64,000 nucleotides of DNA from Owenweeksia hongkongensis DSM 17368 (GCF_000236705.1 NC_016599.1:682001-746000), one strand, 5' to 3'; numbered from the stretch's first letter, positions 1 through 8,769 are shown. Program-made: numbers and translations. The notes: generated from the letters alone by a model not told the origin.

Positions 1-172
1 TATTCTTGAGTTTTTGGTTGAAAAATACGGTTGGGACGAGCTGGGGATGAAAATCGATATTCGCTCTTTCAACAATAACCCTTCTATTAAATCAAGCCTT
101 AAGTTTTTGCGCAGAACCCCTTGGGCAAGAGAGAAAGTTGAAAGGCTTTATTTGAGGGCGATTAAGAAGTAA
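1..172 (+). CDS. VF530-family (DUF2132) protein, 3' end only
   Basis: The window opens inside this gene, read in the frame that begins at base 2 and ends at a TAA at 170-172. The visible tail contains EKYGWDELG, then [20 protein letters not shown] and [10 protein letters not shown]. This is the conserved core and C-terminus of the short VF530 family, small proteins proposed to bind DNA. About 56 residues are seen of an expected 65-85, so only the N-terminus is missing. It converges on the minus-strand gene ending at 181. Family assignment rests on motif recognition; function in the cell is not established. Confidence 0.85.
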   Translation, partial: ILEFLVEKYGWDELGMKIDIRSFNNNPSIKSSLKFLRRTPWAREKVERLYLRAIKK

Positions 173-180
173 TTCATTAC

Positions 181-840
181 TTACCGAGAACTTGCTACAG
201 CCCGGGGAGTGTTAATACTATCAAAATACACCTCATAGGACTTCTTATAGAACTCTGAATAAAACACCAATCGGTCTTTGTTCGCGCTAATAATTTCCGG
301 ACTCCAATTATGGTATCGGTATCTAACGTAATCTGAAGCTGAAGAACTAGTCCATTCAACTGTACTGCTTTTGAAAAGAAACTCAGAATTATCTAGGAAA
401 AAATATCCGCTGATAAAGTAAAGTCTTTCAAGGCGTTTAGATTTAGCTATTAAAGCCCTTTTACACGGTTTATTATGAAAATATCCTAGGGGTAAATATT
501 TGATATCTCCCTTTATTGGTTGAATTACATATCCATCAAAGTTGAACTCGAAAATATGAAGAGTATCTCCAGCAGTAGTTACCATGGTGTCATATGGAAC
601 TACATAGAAAGACAAGTATTCATCATCCGAAGGGTTTGGTAAAATAAAATTCAGAAACAGATGTAAATCCTTATAAAGTGTATCATTGTTAAAATAATCA
701 AAAGCTACATAGCTGTTTATGTTTCCAACGATTTGATGATATTCATCCTGATTGATATATCTCATATCTTGACTATAAGACTTCATTCCCAAAGCCAGCA
801 AAAGGAAGCCTAAGATTATTTTTTTCTTGATTTCTACCAT
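181..840 (-). CDS. Secreted protein of unknown function
   Basis: The 219-residue product begins with a lysine-rich N-terminus and a hydrophobic stretch ending in SYSQ, a typical SpI signal peptide, so it is probably periplasmic or outer-membrane associated. No family is recognised. The mature part is rich in aromatic residues and beta-prone segments, with no cysteine motif and no lipobox. Its stop lies 9 bp from the convergent VF530 gene and it is separated by 45 bp from the SRPBCC gene on the same strand. Confidence 0.6.
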   Translation of the reverse strand: MVEIKKKIILGFLLLALGMKSYSQDMRYINQDEYHQIVGNINSYVAFDYFNNDTLYKDLHLFLNFILPNPSDDEYLSFYVVPYDTMVTTAGDTLHIFEFNFDGYVIQPIKGDIKYLPLGYFHNKPCKRALIAKSKRLERLYFISGYFFLDNSEFLFKSSTVEWTSSSASDYVRYRYHNWSPEIISANKDRLVFYSEFYKKSYEVYFDSINTPRAVASSR

Positions 841-885
841 TAAATTTATTCAAGCTTTTAAAGTTAAATCACTACTCACAAAAGT

Positions 886-1335
886 TCACGACCACTGCAC
901 CCCTTCCGCAAATTCCTTAAACTGATCCATCCATTTTTGGCTTTGCTTTTGAAACATTCCCGAAAAGAGTTTGGCCATCAACTTGGGCATAAAGCCATTG
1001 AACTTGGTGTATTCTACCTCTGAAGTAAACCGCGTTCGGCTATCTGAAATTCTCTCAAACCGAGTAGTTTGAGTATTACTCATATGAATATGCTCATACA
1101 GTGCCTTTTTCTCCGTTGGGAGATTGTTGCTTATAATGGTTTCAATGAGCTCCAGCTTTCGCTTGCCCTGTTTAATAATGATTTTAGACTTTGAGCCTAC
1201 GGCATGCTTTTCACCGTCCAGCAATTCGATGGATTCAAACCCATCCTGCCATTCATCAAAATGATCTTCATCCGTCCATAGCCGAACGGTTTTTTCTACT
1301 GACAAATTGATGATGGTGGTACAGATGTATTTCAT
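886..1335 (-). CDS. SRPBCC-family (START/polyketide-cyclase fold) protein
   Basis: This 149-residue protein has the layout of a small SRPBCC lipid/ligand-binding fold. It starts with a strand (KYICTTIINLS), followed by the typical LWTDEDHFDEWQDGFESIELLDG segment, alternating strands, and a long C-terminal helix beginning near residue 120 (KLMAKLFSGMFQKQSQKW). Such proteins bind hydrophobic ligands or act as cyclases or aromatase-like enzymes, but no ligand can be read from the sequence. It is cytoplasmic, with no signal peptide. Confidence 0.75.
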   Translation of the reverse strand: MKYICTTIINLSVEKTVRLWTDEDHFDEWQDGFESIELLDGEKHAVGSKSKIIIKQGKRKLELIETIISNNLPTEKKALYEHIHMSNTQTTRFERISDSRTRFTSEVEYTKFNGFMPKLMAKLFSGMFQKQSQKWMDQFKEFAEGVQWS

Positions 1336-1407
1336 GCTATATGATGTAGTTCAAAGCGCTAAAATATTAATTCTTACCAGCCTGCTTCCCTTCTTAATCC
1401 TTCCACG

Positions 1408-1415
1408 TAGATTTG
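1408..1415 (+). promoter_or_regulatory. Bacteroidota -7 element (TAGATTTG) before the DEAD helicase
   Basis: TAGATTTG matches TAnnTTTG exactly and lies only 4 bp before the ATG of the helicase gene. There is no clear TTG at the expected upstream position. If the element is used, the transcript would start at or beside the initiation codon. Confidence 0.4.
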
Positions 1416-1419
1416 CCGG

Positions 1420-2730
1420 ATGTTAGACACCAGAAAAAATCAGCAGCGCATTTTAGAAAAGCTAGGAATTGAAAAACTCAATCCCATGCAGGAAGAAACT
1501 CATAAAACCATTCAGTCTTCTTCAGAAGTGGTTCTCCTATCCCCTACGGGAACCGGGAAAACACTCGCTTTTTTACTTCCCATAATTGAAATGCTGAATG
1601 CTGAAAACCCTGAAGTACAGGTTTTGATTTTGGCACCTTCGCGTGAATTGGCCATGCAAATAGAGCAAGTGGCGCGTGAAATGGGCTCTGGTTTTAAAAC
1701 CAATGCAGTGTACGGTGGTCGTCCCTTTAATCAGGATAAAATAGATTTGAAACACCGCCCTGCTATTTTGGTGGGCACACCAGGAAGAATTGCTGACCAC
1801 CTACGCAGAGGAACATTTAGCACAAAATCTATCAAAACTTTGGTACTTGATGAGTTTGATAAATCTCTGGAAATTGGCTTTGAAGAAGAGATGAGCGAAA
1901 TTACCTGGGCGTTAGAAGCTGTAGAGAAAAAGATACTTACCTCTGCTACACAGCGAGCCAAAATTCCAAAGTTTGTAGGAATAAAGAACCCAAAGAAAAT
2001 TAACTACTTAAAAGAAGGAGAATCACAGCTACAGCTAAAAACAGTAGTTGCTCCCGACAAGGATAAGCTCGAAACATTAGTGGATTTACTTTGCCATATT
2101 GGCGCTGAACCCGGAATCATCTTTTGTAATTTGAAAGATAGTATTGATGAAATCAGCGATTACCTTTATGATAAGCGAATAAGCCATGGTTGCTTTTATG
2201 GTGGCATGGAACAAATGGATCGTGAACGTGCCTTGGTGAAATTTAGAAATGGAACACATCAACTTTTGCTCGCCACTGACCTTGCAGCTCGTGGTATTGA
2301 TATCCCAGAAATGAAGTTTATCATTCACTTTCACCTTCCACTTAAAGAGCATGAATTTATACATAGAAATGGCCGAACAGCCCGAATGAATAGTGATGGT
2401 ACTGCTTATATTTTAAAGTATGAAAATGAAGTGCTCCCTGAGTATGTAAAAGAGGTAGAAGTTGAAGAATTATCTAAGTCACCACTTCCCGCCCCTTCCC
2501 TCTGGGAAACCCTTTACATCTCCGGAGGACGAAGGGATAAAATTTCTAAAGGAGACATTGCTGGCTTATTCTTTAAACAAGGAAAACTTAAATCTGATGA
2601 ATTGGGAGTAATTGAAATTCAGCCAGATCATGCTTTTGTTTCTGTGCCAAAAACCAAGGTCGATTCAGTAATCAAATTGGTAAATAACACAAAGCTTAAA
2701 ACTAAAAAAGTAAGGATAAGTGTACTATAA
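1420..2730 (+). CDS. DEAD-box RNA helicase with DbpA-type RNA-binding C-terminus
   Basis: ATP-dependent RNA helicase of 436 residues. The Q-motif region (LGIEKLNPMQ) is followed by motif I SPTGTGKT, Ia PSRELA, Ib GTPGR, motif II as DEFD, motif III SAT, then ATDLAARGID and motif VI HRNGRTAR. The last 75 residues (WETLYISGGRRDKISKGDIAG onward) resemble the DbpA RNA-recognition domain that binds the 23S rRNA hairpin 92 region, so a ribosome-assembly role is likely. Motif II carries Phe at the third position instead of Ala, which is tolerated in some family members. The gene stands alone. Confidence 0.9.
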   Translation: MLDTRKNQQRILEKLGIEKLNPMQEETHKTIQSSSEVVLLSPTGTGKTLAFLLPIIEMLNAENPEVQVLILAPSRELAMQIEQVAREMGSGFKTNAVYGGRPFNQDKIDLKHRPAILVGTPGRIADHLRRGTFSTKSIKTLVLDEFDKSLEIGFEEEMSEITWALEAVEKKILTSATQRAKIPKFVGIKNPKKINYLKEGESQLQLKTVVAPDKDKLETLVDLLCHIGAEPGIIFCNLKDSIDEISDYLYDKRISHGCFYGGMEQMDRERALVKFRNGTHQLLLATDLAARGIDIPEMKFIIHFHLPLKEHEFIHRNGRTARMNSDGTAYILKYENEVLPEYVKEVEVEELSKSPLPAPSLWETLYISGGRRDKISKGDIAGLFFKQGKLKSDELGVIEIQPDHAFVSVPKTKVDSVIKLVNNTKLKTKKVRISVL

Positions 2731-2851
2731 ATAAGCCAACCAAACCCCAGACTCTTTCAGCGTTTAAGGCTAAAACCTATCCAAACTCTGATGAGAAATT
2801 ATCAAGACAATGTCTATATTCGCACTACTTCAACTGATTGACATTTTTTTG

Positions 2852-3229
2852 ATGAAGGAGATCCTTACCCCAAAAGAACAAATGAAACTCCTGGACAGTG
2901 GTATTTTACACTGTTCTATTACTGAAAACGCCTACCTTGATGTTGAGGATGGGCGTGCAATTATAGAAGGTGTTCAAGCCATTTATAATGGAAAGAAAAT
3001 CCCGGTTTTTGTGGATATCCGTAATGCCAAGGGGGCCTCTTCAGAATGCCGTAGACTTTTTCAAGGAAAAGAAATAGCTAAATATCAAAATGCCTGTGCT
3101 TTATTAGTGGACTCTCCATTAACCAAGCTTTTGGGAAGCTTCTTTTTAGGTTTAAATAAAACCGAATTTCCTACACGTTTATTTACCAATCAAAACAAAG
3201 CCCTGGAATGGCTCAAATCATATGCATAA
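2852..3229 (+). CDS. STAS/SEC14-like (DUF7793-type) protein paired with a histidine kinase
   Basis: A small soluble alpha/beta protein of about 125 residues with an alternating strand-helix pattern (KIPVFVDIRNAKG, CALLVDSP, FTNQNKALEWLKSY) that fits STAS/SpoIIAA-like folds common in Bacteroidota. An upstream ATG at 2810 would add 14 mostly hydrophobic residues. The internal ATG at 2852 gives a start like that of related proteins and is preferred. The gene overlaps the following histidine kinase by 8 bp, so the two are cotranscribed, and a partner or regulator role for the kinase is inferred. Confidence 0.7.
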   Translation: MKEILTPKEQMKLLDSGILHCSITENAYLDVEDGRAIIEGVQAIYNGKKIPVFVDIRNAKGASSECRRLFQGKEIAKYQNACALLVDSPLTKLLGSFFLGLNKTEFPTRLFTNQNKALEWLKSYA

Positions 3230-4097
3230 GATGAATCAAACCATCCCAAATAAGACAGATACCCTAATAGAGATGATTGCTGCAATGGCTCGTTTGGATT
3301 TTTCTCAAAGGGTAAAAACTGAACTATCAGATGACCCAATGGATGTGCTAGCCTATGGCCTTAATATGTTAAGTGAAGAGCTAGAGCATAAAGTTGATGA
3401 AAAGAAGCGTCTTGAAGAAATAAACGAAAACCTCGATCGCTTTAGCTTTACGGTGGCTCATGATTTAAAATCTCCAATTTTAGCGTCCAATGGTTTAATT
3501 GACTTTATGCAGGATGAAGTCAATGAGAATGGTCACATTCCTTCAGATTCACTAAAAGAATATTTAGGCATTCTAAAAGATGCGAATACTCAAATTTCTA
3601 AATTGATAAATGGCATTTTACAGTATTCTCGCCTGGAGAATGACCGTATGGAAATGTCTTTTATAAGTCTATCGGACTTATGCTGGGAAGTATCAAAAAG
3701 TTATCAATCAAATGACAGTGTCAGTATTGAATATGCTCATGATTTACCAAAAGTCTTTCACAACGAAACGGCTCTTAGCCAGGTTTTTAGAAATCTTATA
3801 ACTAACTCAATAAAATACAGTGATAAGGAATTTTGTAAGATTCAAATCGAATATCGCGAATTTGACTCACATCACCAGATAGCAGTTATTGACAACGGCC
3901 CTGGCCTAAAGGATAATGAGAAAAAAATTATTTCCAATCTCTTTGAAAACCTTAGAAATGCCTCATACGAAAGTACAGGTGTTGGCCTCGCTATTGTAGA
4001 AAAGATTGTATCTAAAAGCGGGGGCAGAATTTGGGTAGAAGACATAGAGCCAACTGGAGCAAAGTTTGTATTTACAATCCCCAAAACAACTATTTAG
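3222..4097 (+). CDS. Soluble sensor histidine kinase
   Basis: This kinase has 291 residues. An N-terminal region of about 60 residues looks HAMP-like or coiled-coil. It is followed by the HisKA H-box FSFTVAHDLKSPI with phospho-acceptor His80. The HATPase_c N-box is QVFRNLITNSIKYSD, the G1 box is DNGPGL and the G2 box is GVGLAIVEK. No transmembrane segment or signal peptide is present, so the enzyme is cytoplasmic. It overlaps the upstream STAS-like gene by 8 bp (a second ATG at 3231 would avoid the overlap). No response regulator is adjacent. The partner gene may carry the sensory input or modulate the kinase. Confidence 0.88.
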   Translation: MHKMNQTIPNKTDTLIEMIAAMARLDFSQRVKTELSDDPMDVLAYGLNMLSEELEHKVDEKKRLEEINENLDRFSFTVAHDLKSPILASNGLIDFMQDEVNENGHIPSDSLKEYLGILKDANTQISKLINGILQYSRLENDRMEMSFISLSDLCWEVSKSYQSNDSVSIEYAHDLPKVFHNETALSQVFRNLITNSIKYSDKEFCKIQIEYREFDSHHQIAVIDNGPGLKDNEKKIISNLFENLRNASYESTGVGLAIVEKIVSKSGGRIWVEDIEPTGAKFVFTIPKTTI

Positions 4098-4182
4098 GTT
4101 TTTAATATTCCAATACCTAATCAATATTTCAATTTGTTTTGTTTTTAGTAAATAGGTAATTTGGTGGCTCACACATTATCTA

Positions 4183-4593
4183 TTGAAGTTAAAATCCAAA
4201 ATATCAGTATTTGCCATATTTTTTTGGCTTTGCCAGGTTGGCCTGTTTTATGCCTTGGTGATTTTACAGGGCTGGCCAAGCTGGACGATGGGTTTTGCTC
4301 CCATATACTTTTTGGTATACCCTTTTTTACTAAAAGGAACCACTTATCATTTTCAAGAAAATGCGCTTGTAATAACCAGTTGGCTGCACAGTAAAATAGA
4401 AATACCGTATACCAACATTGGAGAAATGGCCATTAAAGATGCTAGCTTTTTACAGCAGTTACTTGGTTTACCTAGAAGGGTGGTTACTGTGGACTACAAT
4501 AAATATGACTCCATTAATATTTACAATGCATCACCACGAATGCTCCGCAAATTGCTTCGTGTTACCGAAGGGGTATCCTTGGTAAAAGAGTGA
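4183..4593 (+). CDS. PH-domain (bPH_4-like) membrane protein
   Basis: A 136-residue protein with two hydrophobic segments in the first 50 residues (around SVFAIFFWLCQVGLFYALV and the next APIYFLVYPFLL). They are followed by a beta-rich domain (TTYHFQENALVITSW, KIEIPYTNIGEM, DSINIYNASP) typical of bacterial PH domains fused to membrane anchors. The only usable start in frame is a TTG at 4183; no ATG or GTG precedes the first membrane segment. The role is unknown. Confidence 0.7.
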   Translation: MKLKSKISVFAIFFWLCQVGLFYALVILQGWPSWTMGFAPIYFLVYPFLLKGTTYHFQENALVITSWLHSKIEIPYTNIGEMAIKDASFLQQLLGLPRRVVTVDYNKYDSINIYNASPRMLRKLLRVTEGVSLVKE

Positions 4594-4677
4594 TTTTTCA
4601 AAGTGAATTTCATTTTCTTTTCTATTCTTCCGTTTGTACACTAAGACGGTAGGAATTCACCCTTTTGAGTAAAATTC

Positions 4678-4685
4678 TATTTTTG
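4678..4685 (+). promoter_or_regulatory. Bacteroidota -7 element (TATTTTTG)
   Basis: TATTTTTG matches TAnnTTTG and sits 24 bp before the preferred ATG at 4710, a normal leader length for this phylum. A well-spaced TTG box is not seen. Confidence 0.4.
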
Positions 4686-4709
4686 CGGAACTCATTCATA
4701 TTGGCTAAC

Positions 4710-5357
4710 ATGAAAAAACTAACCCTACTTCTCTCCTTCTTCCTTTTCGGAACTGTTATTTTGGCTCAAGGCGAAGAAATTCAGCGGTTTAAACTTGATG
4801 ATATTAAAAAATCACAAGAAGATCCGCAATCTGCACTTACCCCCTATTTTTATTTGGGGCCTGGTATGGGCATCAATAATTATTCTGGACTTATTGGGGC
4901 TGTCTTTGAAGTTCCTATTGTTCCTCATTTTTCTGCCTTTGTTGTAGGTGGCTTAGGAGGCTGGGGCTACAAAGCTGGTGGTGGTATAATGTTTTACTTT
5001 AGGGAAAAGGAGTACCTAGGGTCTGCATTGGGCTTGGGTATTACCAATGCCTTTGGGCTTGACAATTTTGAAACCCAGTTATACTTGGAAGGAAAAGAAG
5101 GTTTGCAGCCAGTTACCTTAAACCTTCATAATTCACCAACTTTTAATTTAACCTACCAGTATCATATTCGAATGGGCCGAACCTCAAAATTTGGGATCGG
5201 TACTGGATATGCATTTGAAATGGTAGATTCACCCTACACTTTGGTGGAACCAGAAACTGAACAAATTAGTGATGCCAGTGAGCTTACCATGAAAATGATG
5301 CAGCCAGGGGGATTAATTATTTCGCTTACATTTCAGTTTGGCGTAGGTGCTAGATAA
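4710..5357 (+). CDS. Secreted outer-membrane beta-barrel-like protein
   Basis: From the ATG at 4710 the product starts MKKLTLLLSFFLFG and ends its signal peptide near ILAQ. The mature part alternates Gly/aromatic-rich strands (FYLGPGMGINNYSG, FVVGGLGGWGYKAGGG, FNLTYQYHIRMG) and finishes with LIISLTFQFGVGAR, as in small outer-membrane barrels. An upstream in-frame start at 4665 would put 15 residues before the signal peptide and would lie upstream of the -7 element, so it is rejected. Specific function unknown. Confidence 0.75.
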   Translation: MKKLTLLLSFFLFGTVILAQGEEIQRFKLDDIKKSQEDPQSALTPYFYLGPGMGINNYSGLIGAVFEVPIVPHFSAFVVGGLGGWGYKAGGGIMFYFREKEYLGSALGLGITNAFGLDNFETQLYLEGKEGLQPVTLNLHNSPTFNLTYQYHIRMGRTSKFGIGTGYAFEMVDSPYTLVEPETEQISDASELTMKMMQPGGLIISLTFQFGVGAR

Positions 5358-5365
5358 GTATTAAA

Positions 5366-5396
5366 AAAGCCCTTTCGGGAATTCCAAAAGGGCTTT
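5366..5396. terminator. Bidirectional hairpin terminator between barrel gene and htpG
   Basis: Perfect 10-bp stem AAAGCCCTTT / AAAGGGCTTT with an 11-nt loop. An A-run precedes it and T-rich DNA follows, so it can serve the two convergent genes on either side. Confidence 0.85.
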
Positions 5397-5424
5397 AATT
5401 TATAATTGCATTAAGTATACCTAA

Positions 5425-7311
5425 TTAACCTTTGGTCAAGCTATTAAATGACCTTTCAACAAAGTTGGTAAGCTCCTCACCTTGCAATAGATTTTGAGAA
5501 AGCAAAGCCAAATCAGTTCCCTGTTTTATCATCGCTTTTTGCTTTTCTTCATCGCTTTCGCTCAAGATGTTGTTTACAAAATCGTGATTGGTATTCACCA
5601 CCAAATTGTACATATCAGGCATGTTGCCCATTCCCATCATTCCGCCACCAGTCATGCTCATTTCTTTCATTCTTCGCATAAACTCAGGTACGGTAATAAT
5701 AAAGGGACTTTCATCAGAGCTCAGGTTTTCCATCATTACGGTAAACTTAGCTTTATCTACTGACCCTTCGATGATTGGCTTAAGAGTATTTATTTGCTCC
5801 TCAGTAAGCTTGCTTGGCTGATCCTCATCTTTCTTGATTAATTTATCAATAGAGTCAGAATCCACACGTGCAAAAGTCAGATTCTCATTGCTGGTTTCCA
5901 ATCTTTGCATCAAGTGGCTCACAATTGGGCTATCCATTAGCAATACGTCATAACCTTTGTCATGCGCGCGCTTTATAAAACTATGCTGACCATCTTTATG
6001 CGCAGCATATAGCATTACCAACTTTCCGTCCTTGTCAGTCTGTAGATCCTTTACTTTCTCTTTATATTCTTCAAAGGTGAAATACTCCCCTTTTACATTT
6101 TGATAAAGAGCAAATTTCTGTGCACGAGCAAAGAACTTTTCATCACTAAGCATTCCATACTCAATGATTACCTTGATGTCATCCCACTTGCTTTCAAAGT
6201 CCTTGCGGTCATTTTTGAAAAGTTCGTCCAACTTATCCGCTACCTTTTTGGTAATGTGGCTGCTGATTTTCTTTACAGCACCATCACTCTGTAGATAAGA
6301 ACGAGAAACGTTCAATGGAATATCCTTAGAATCAATCACACCATGCAGCATGGTCAAGAAGTCAGGAACGATGCCTTCCAAATTATCAGTTACAAAAACC
6401 TGGTTTTGGTACAACTGAATTTTGTTGCGATTAAGCTCCATATTTGGCTTCACACGTGGGAAAAATAAAATTCCTGTAAGGTCAAATGGGTAATCTACAT
6501 TCAGGTGAATGTGGAATAATGGCTCTTCAAAAGTGTGTGGGTAAAGCTCCCGGTAGAAGGTTTTATAATCTTCATCCTTCAGATCACCTGGAGCTTTTGT
6601 CCAGGCTGGAACAGGATTGTTGATGATATCATCAACCACCTTCTTTTCTTCTTTGGCATCCTCGCCCTCGCCTAAAGTTTCGGTAATTTCTTTAGTTCCA
6701 AACTTAATCGGCACTGGAAGAAACTTGCAATACTTATTCAGCAGCTCACGGATTCTTGCTTCTTCCAAGAACTCTAGCGAGTCATCATTTATATGCAAAA
6801 TGATATCTGTTCCACGCTCGGCCTTTTCCGCTTCCTCAAGTGTAAATTCCGGATCGCCTTCACATTCCCAATGTGCAGCTTTTGCCTCAGCATTGTGGCT
6901 TTGTGAAAGTATTTCCACTTTTTTGGCTACCATAAAGGCTGAGTAAAATCCAAGACCAAAGTGACCAATAATGGCAGCTCCGTCAGCCTTGTCCTCATAT
7001 TTTTTTACAAATTCCTCAGCACCTGAAAATGCTAATTGGTTGATGTATTTATCTACTTCTTCTGTAGACATACCCAATCCTTTATCGCTTACGGTAAGGG
7101 TTTTTGCTTCTTTATCTATCTTGATCTCGATGGTAAGATCACCTAGCTCAGTTTTTGATTCGCCAATGCGAGTCAAGGTTTTTAGCTTAAGCGTAGCATC
7201 TACCGCGTTTGAAATAAGCTCCCTCAAAAAGATCTCATGATCAGAATACAAGAACTTCTTGATGATGGGAAAAATGTTGTCGGCCGTTACATTAATCTTT
7301 CCGTTTGACAT
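5425..7311 (-). CDS. htpG: Hsp90-family molecular chaperone HtpG
   Basis: ATP-dependent cytoplasmic chaperone of 628 residues, the normal bacterial length. The N-terminal GHKL ATPase shows ELISNAVDA (ATP/Mg-binding Asn), DKGLGM and GHFGLGFYSAFMVA. The middle domain includes FFPRVKPNMEL and LNVSRSYLQSD. The C-terminal dimerisation domain contains a Met/Gly-rich patch (MTGGGMMGMGNMPDM). The start ATG at 7311 is unambiguous because the first residues (SNGKINVTADNIFPIIKKFL) are conserved. It is monocistronic and shares a bidirectional terminator with the gene downstream. Confidence 0.97.
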   Translation of the reverse strand: MSNGKINVTADNIFPIIKKFLYSDHEIFLRELISNAVDATLKLKTLTRIGESKTELGDLTIEIKIDKEAKTLTVSDKGLGMSTEEVDKYINQLAFSGAEEFVKKYEDKADGAAIIGHFGLGFYSAFMVAKKVEILSQSHNAEAKAAHWECEGDPEFTLEEAEKAERGTDIILHINDDSLEFLEEARIRELLNKYCKFLPVPIKFGTKEITETLGEGEDAKEEKKVVDDIINNPVPAWTKAPGDLKDEDYKTFYRELYPHTFEEPLFHIHLNVDYPFDLTGILFFPRVKPNMELNRNKIQLYQNQVFVTDNLEGIVPDFLTMLHGVIDSKDIPLNVSRSYLQSDGAVKKISSHITKKVADKLDELFKNDRKDFESKWDDIKVIIEYGMLSDEKFFARAQKFALYQNVKGEYFTFEEYKEKVKDLQTDKDGKLVMLYAAHKDGQHSFIKRAHDKGYDVLLMDSPIVSHLMQRLETSNENLTFARVDSDSIDKLIKKDEDQPSKLTEEQINTLKPIIEGSVDKAKFTVMMENLSSDESPFIITVPEFMRRMKEMSMTGGGMMGMGNMPDMYNLVVNTNHDFVNNILSESDEEKQKAMIKQGTDLALLSQNLLQGEELTNFVERSFNSLTKG

Positions 7312-7505
7312 ATTTACTCAGTTTTAGAGTTTGAAAATGATTGTTCAAAAATTCGGGAACAGTAAAAGCAAGCTACGTGCCGCTGCTGCTCAAAGTGACA
7401 AACTGACTGTTTATAAATGAGAGGTAAGAAATTGTCTCCTTAAATCTTTTTGAAGATTGAGTTGTTGTACACTTTATATCAATTTTAATCATCCAAATTG
7501 TACAC

Positions 7506-7658
7506 ATGACAAAAGTTATCGGAATACTATTTATCGCTGGCCTAATTCTACTCGCGCTCAATCTTTTAAAAATATTGGGAGGTATCCTGCTGTTAGCAAT
7601 TAGCATAATTTGCTTACTAGCAGCTGTGGTGCTTTGGGTGGCGCATCATGTACGGTAA
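7506..7658 (+). CDS. Small membrane protein, 50 residues
   Basis: An ATG at 7506 opens a 50-residue frame ending in TAA at 7656-7658. Almost the whole product is two hydrophobic helices (VIGILFIAGLILLALNLL and ILLLAISIICLLAAVVLW) joined by a short KILGG turn, with a charged end HHVR. The composition and symmetry are those of the short two-helix membrane proteins common in bacteria. No function can be assigned. It lies between htpG (divergent) and the first barrel gene. Confidence 0.55.
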   Translation: MTKVIGILFIAGLILLALNLLKILGGILLLAISIICLLAAVVLWVAHHVR

Positions 7659-7827
7659 AACTTGTAACACCATTCCCATTTACAACATTCGAGTGAAGAA
7701 ACTAGCTTGTTTTTTTAGCGATATCAGTGTAGTAATCAACGCCAAGCGGATCGGTAAATGAGGTGGCAGTCCATGGGCGGGGCTAATTCGTCAAGCTTCA
7801 AAGTGTTATAAGAAAATGTTAAAATTC

Positions 7828-7857
7828 TTGAAAGGCATAGGATTAGTCCTACTTTTG
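7828..7857 (+). promoter_or_regulatory. Promoter of first tandem barrel gene
   Basis: TTG at 7828-7830, a 19-bp spacer, then TACTTTTG at 7850-7857: an exact match to the Bacteroidota sigma-A layout. The leader to the ATG at 7949 is about 85-90 nt. No gene is seen between 7659 and 7948. Confidence 0.7.
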
Positions 7858-7948
7858 CCCCTCTATTTGGCAAAAACGAAATTGCCTTATACAACTAAAC
7901 TTCTATACGATTAACTAAACAAATAGGCTGAAAAGTCTAAGAACGAAA

Positions 7949-8596
7949 ATGAAAAAACTCACAACTTTTGCAATTATAGCTTGTACAGTATTACTCAGCA
8001 GAAATGCTGTTGCTCAAAAAATTAATGTTAATGCTGGATTGAACATTTCAAGCATCACTACCAATCTAGGGTTTTCTGAACCAAAACTTAAACCTGGGTT
8101 TCACATAGGAGCTTCTGTAGATTATGCGGTTTCCGACTTATTTTCGATTGACGGTGGTCTACTATTGAGTTCGATGGGGTACCGTATTAATAACGATTTT
8201 GACTACGGGTTTGGACCTGAACATGTAGAGGGAAATATTAGCCCTTATTATCTAACTATTCCTATTTTACTTAAAGCCAACTTTGAGTTAGGCAACATTC
8301 AGGCTTTTGCAGGGGTTGGTCCATACGCAGCATTTGGACTTTTTGGTAATGTTGATAGGAAATATACTCCCGCTAATGGAAATTCAGAGGATTTAAGTGG
8401 TGATATTGAGTGGGGTGAAAATGGTATGAATAGGTTTGACTTTGGTTTACAGGCAAAAGTAGGTTTAGAGTTTGACAAGATAAATGTTGCTTTATTTTAC
8501 GGGCAAGGCTTGGTGGATGTGATATCTGTTGAGGATGAATATTTTCTAAACACAGTATTTGGTCTTACCGTTGGGTATACTCTATTTGAGAAGTAA
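7949..8596 (+). CDS. Outer-membrane beta-barrel protein (porin-family, PorT-like), copy 1
   Basis: The protein has 215 residues. It starts with a signal peptide MKKLTTFAIIACTVLLSRNAVAQ. The mature barrel shows the family pattern: INVNAGLNISSI, GFHIGASVDYAVSD, GGLLLSSMGY, YYLTIPILLKANFELG, FAGVGPYAAFGLFGN, RFDFGLQAKVGLEF, and a closing strand VFGLTVGYTLFEK. It is a close paralogue of the gene at 8862. Each copy has its own promoter and terminator, so they can be controlled separately. The transport or binding role is unknown. Confidence 0.85.
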   Translation: MKKLTTFAIIACTVLLSRNAVAQKINVNAGLNISSITTNLGFSEPKLKPGFHIGASVDYAVSDLFSIDGGLLLSSMGYRINNDFDYGFGPEHVEGNISPYYLTIPILLKANFELGNIQAFAGVGPYAAFGLFGNVDRKYTPANGNSEDLSGDIEWGENGMNRFDFGLQAKVGLEFDKINVALFYGQGLVDVISVEDEYFLNTVFGLTVGYTLFEK

Positions 8597-8622
8597 AAAT
8601 CAGAACTAAGGCTACATAAAGA

Positions 8623-8660
8623 AACCCGATATTTTATATTGAGATATCGGGTTATTTTTT
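8623..8660 (+). terminator. Rho-independent terminator after barrel copy 1
   Basis: Perfect 10-bp stem AACCCGATAT / ATATCGGGTT, loop of 11 nt, followed by ATTTTTTT. Its stem is very similar to the terminator after copy 2. Confidence 0.9.
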
Positions 8661-8739
8661 TGATACGGACACATTAAAATCAATATTCATTAGCTAAAAC
8701 TGATGCAAAGGAGCTGTTCATTTCAGTTGCTAATACCTC

Positions 8740-8769
8740 TTGTACACATTCGATATTCTTGTAAATTTG
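8740..8769 (+). promoter_or_regulatory. Promoter of second tandem barrel gene
   Basis: TTG at 8740-8742, 19-bp spacer, TAAATTTG at 8762-8769. The layout and leader length (about 90 nt) match the promoter of the paralogue upstream. Confidence 0.7.

Noticed and set aside
4161-4394. 77-codon frame overlapping the PH-domain gene
   Set aside because: The alternative frame (4183-4593) has a recognisable PH-domain pattern and membrane helices; this frame has none.
6617-6946. Plus-strand frames across the htpG region
   Set aside because: Shadows of htpG; serine-rich translation typical of reversed coding DNA.
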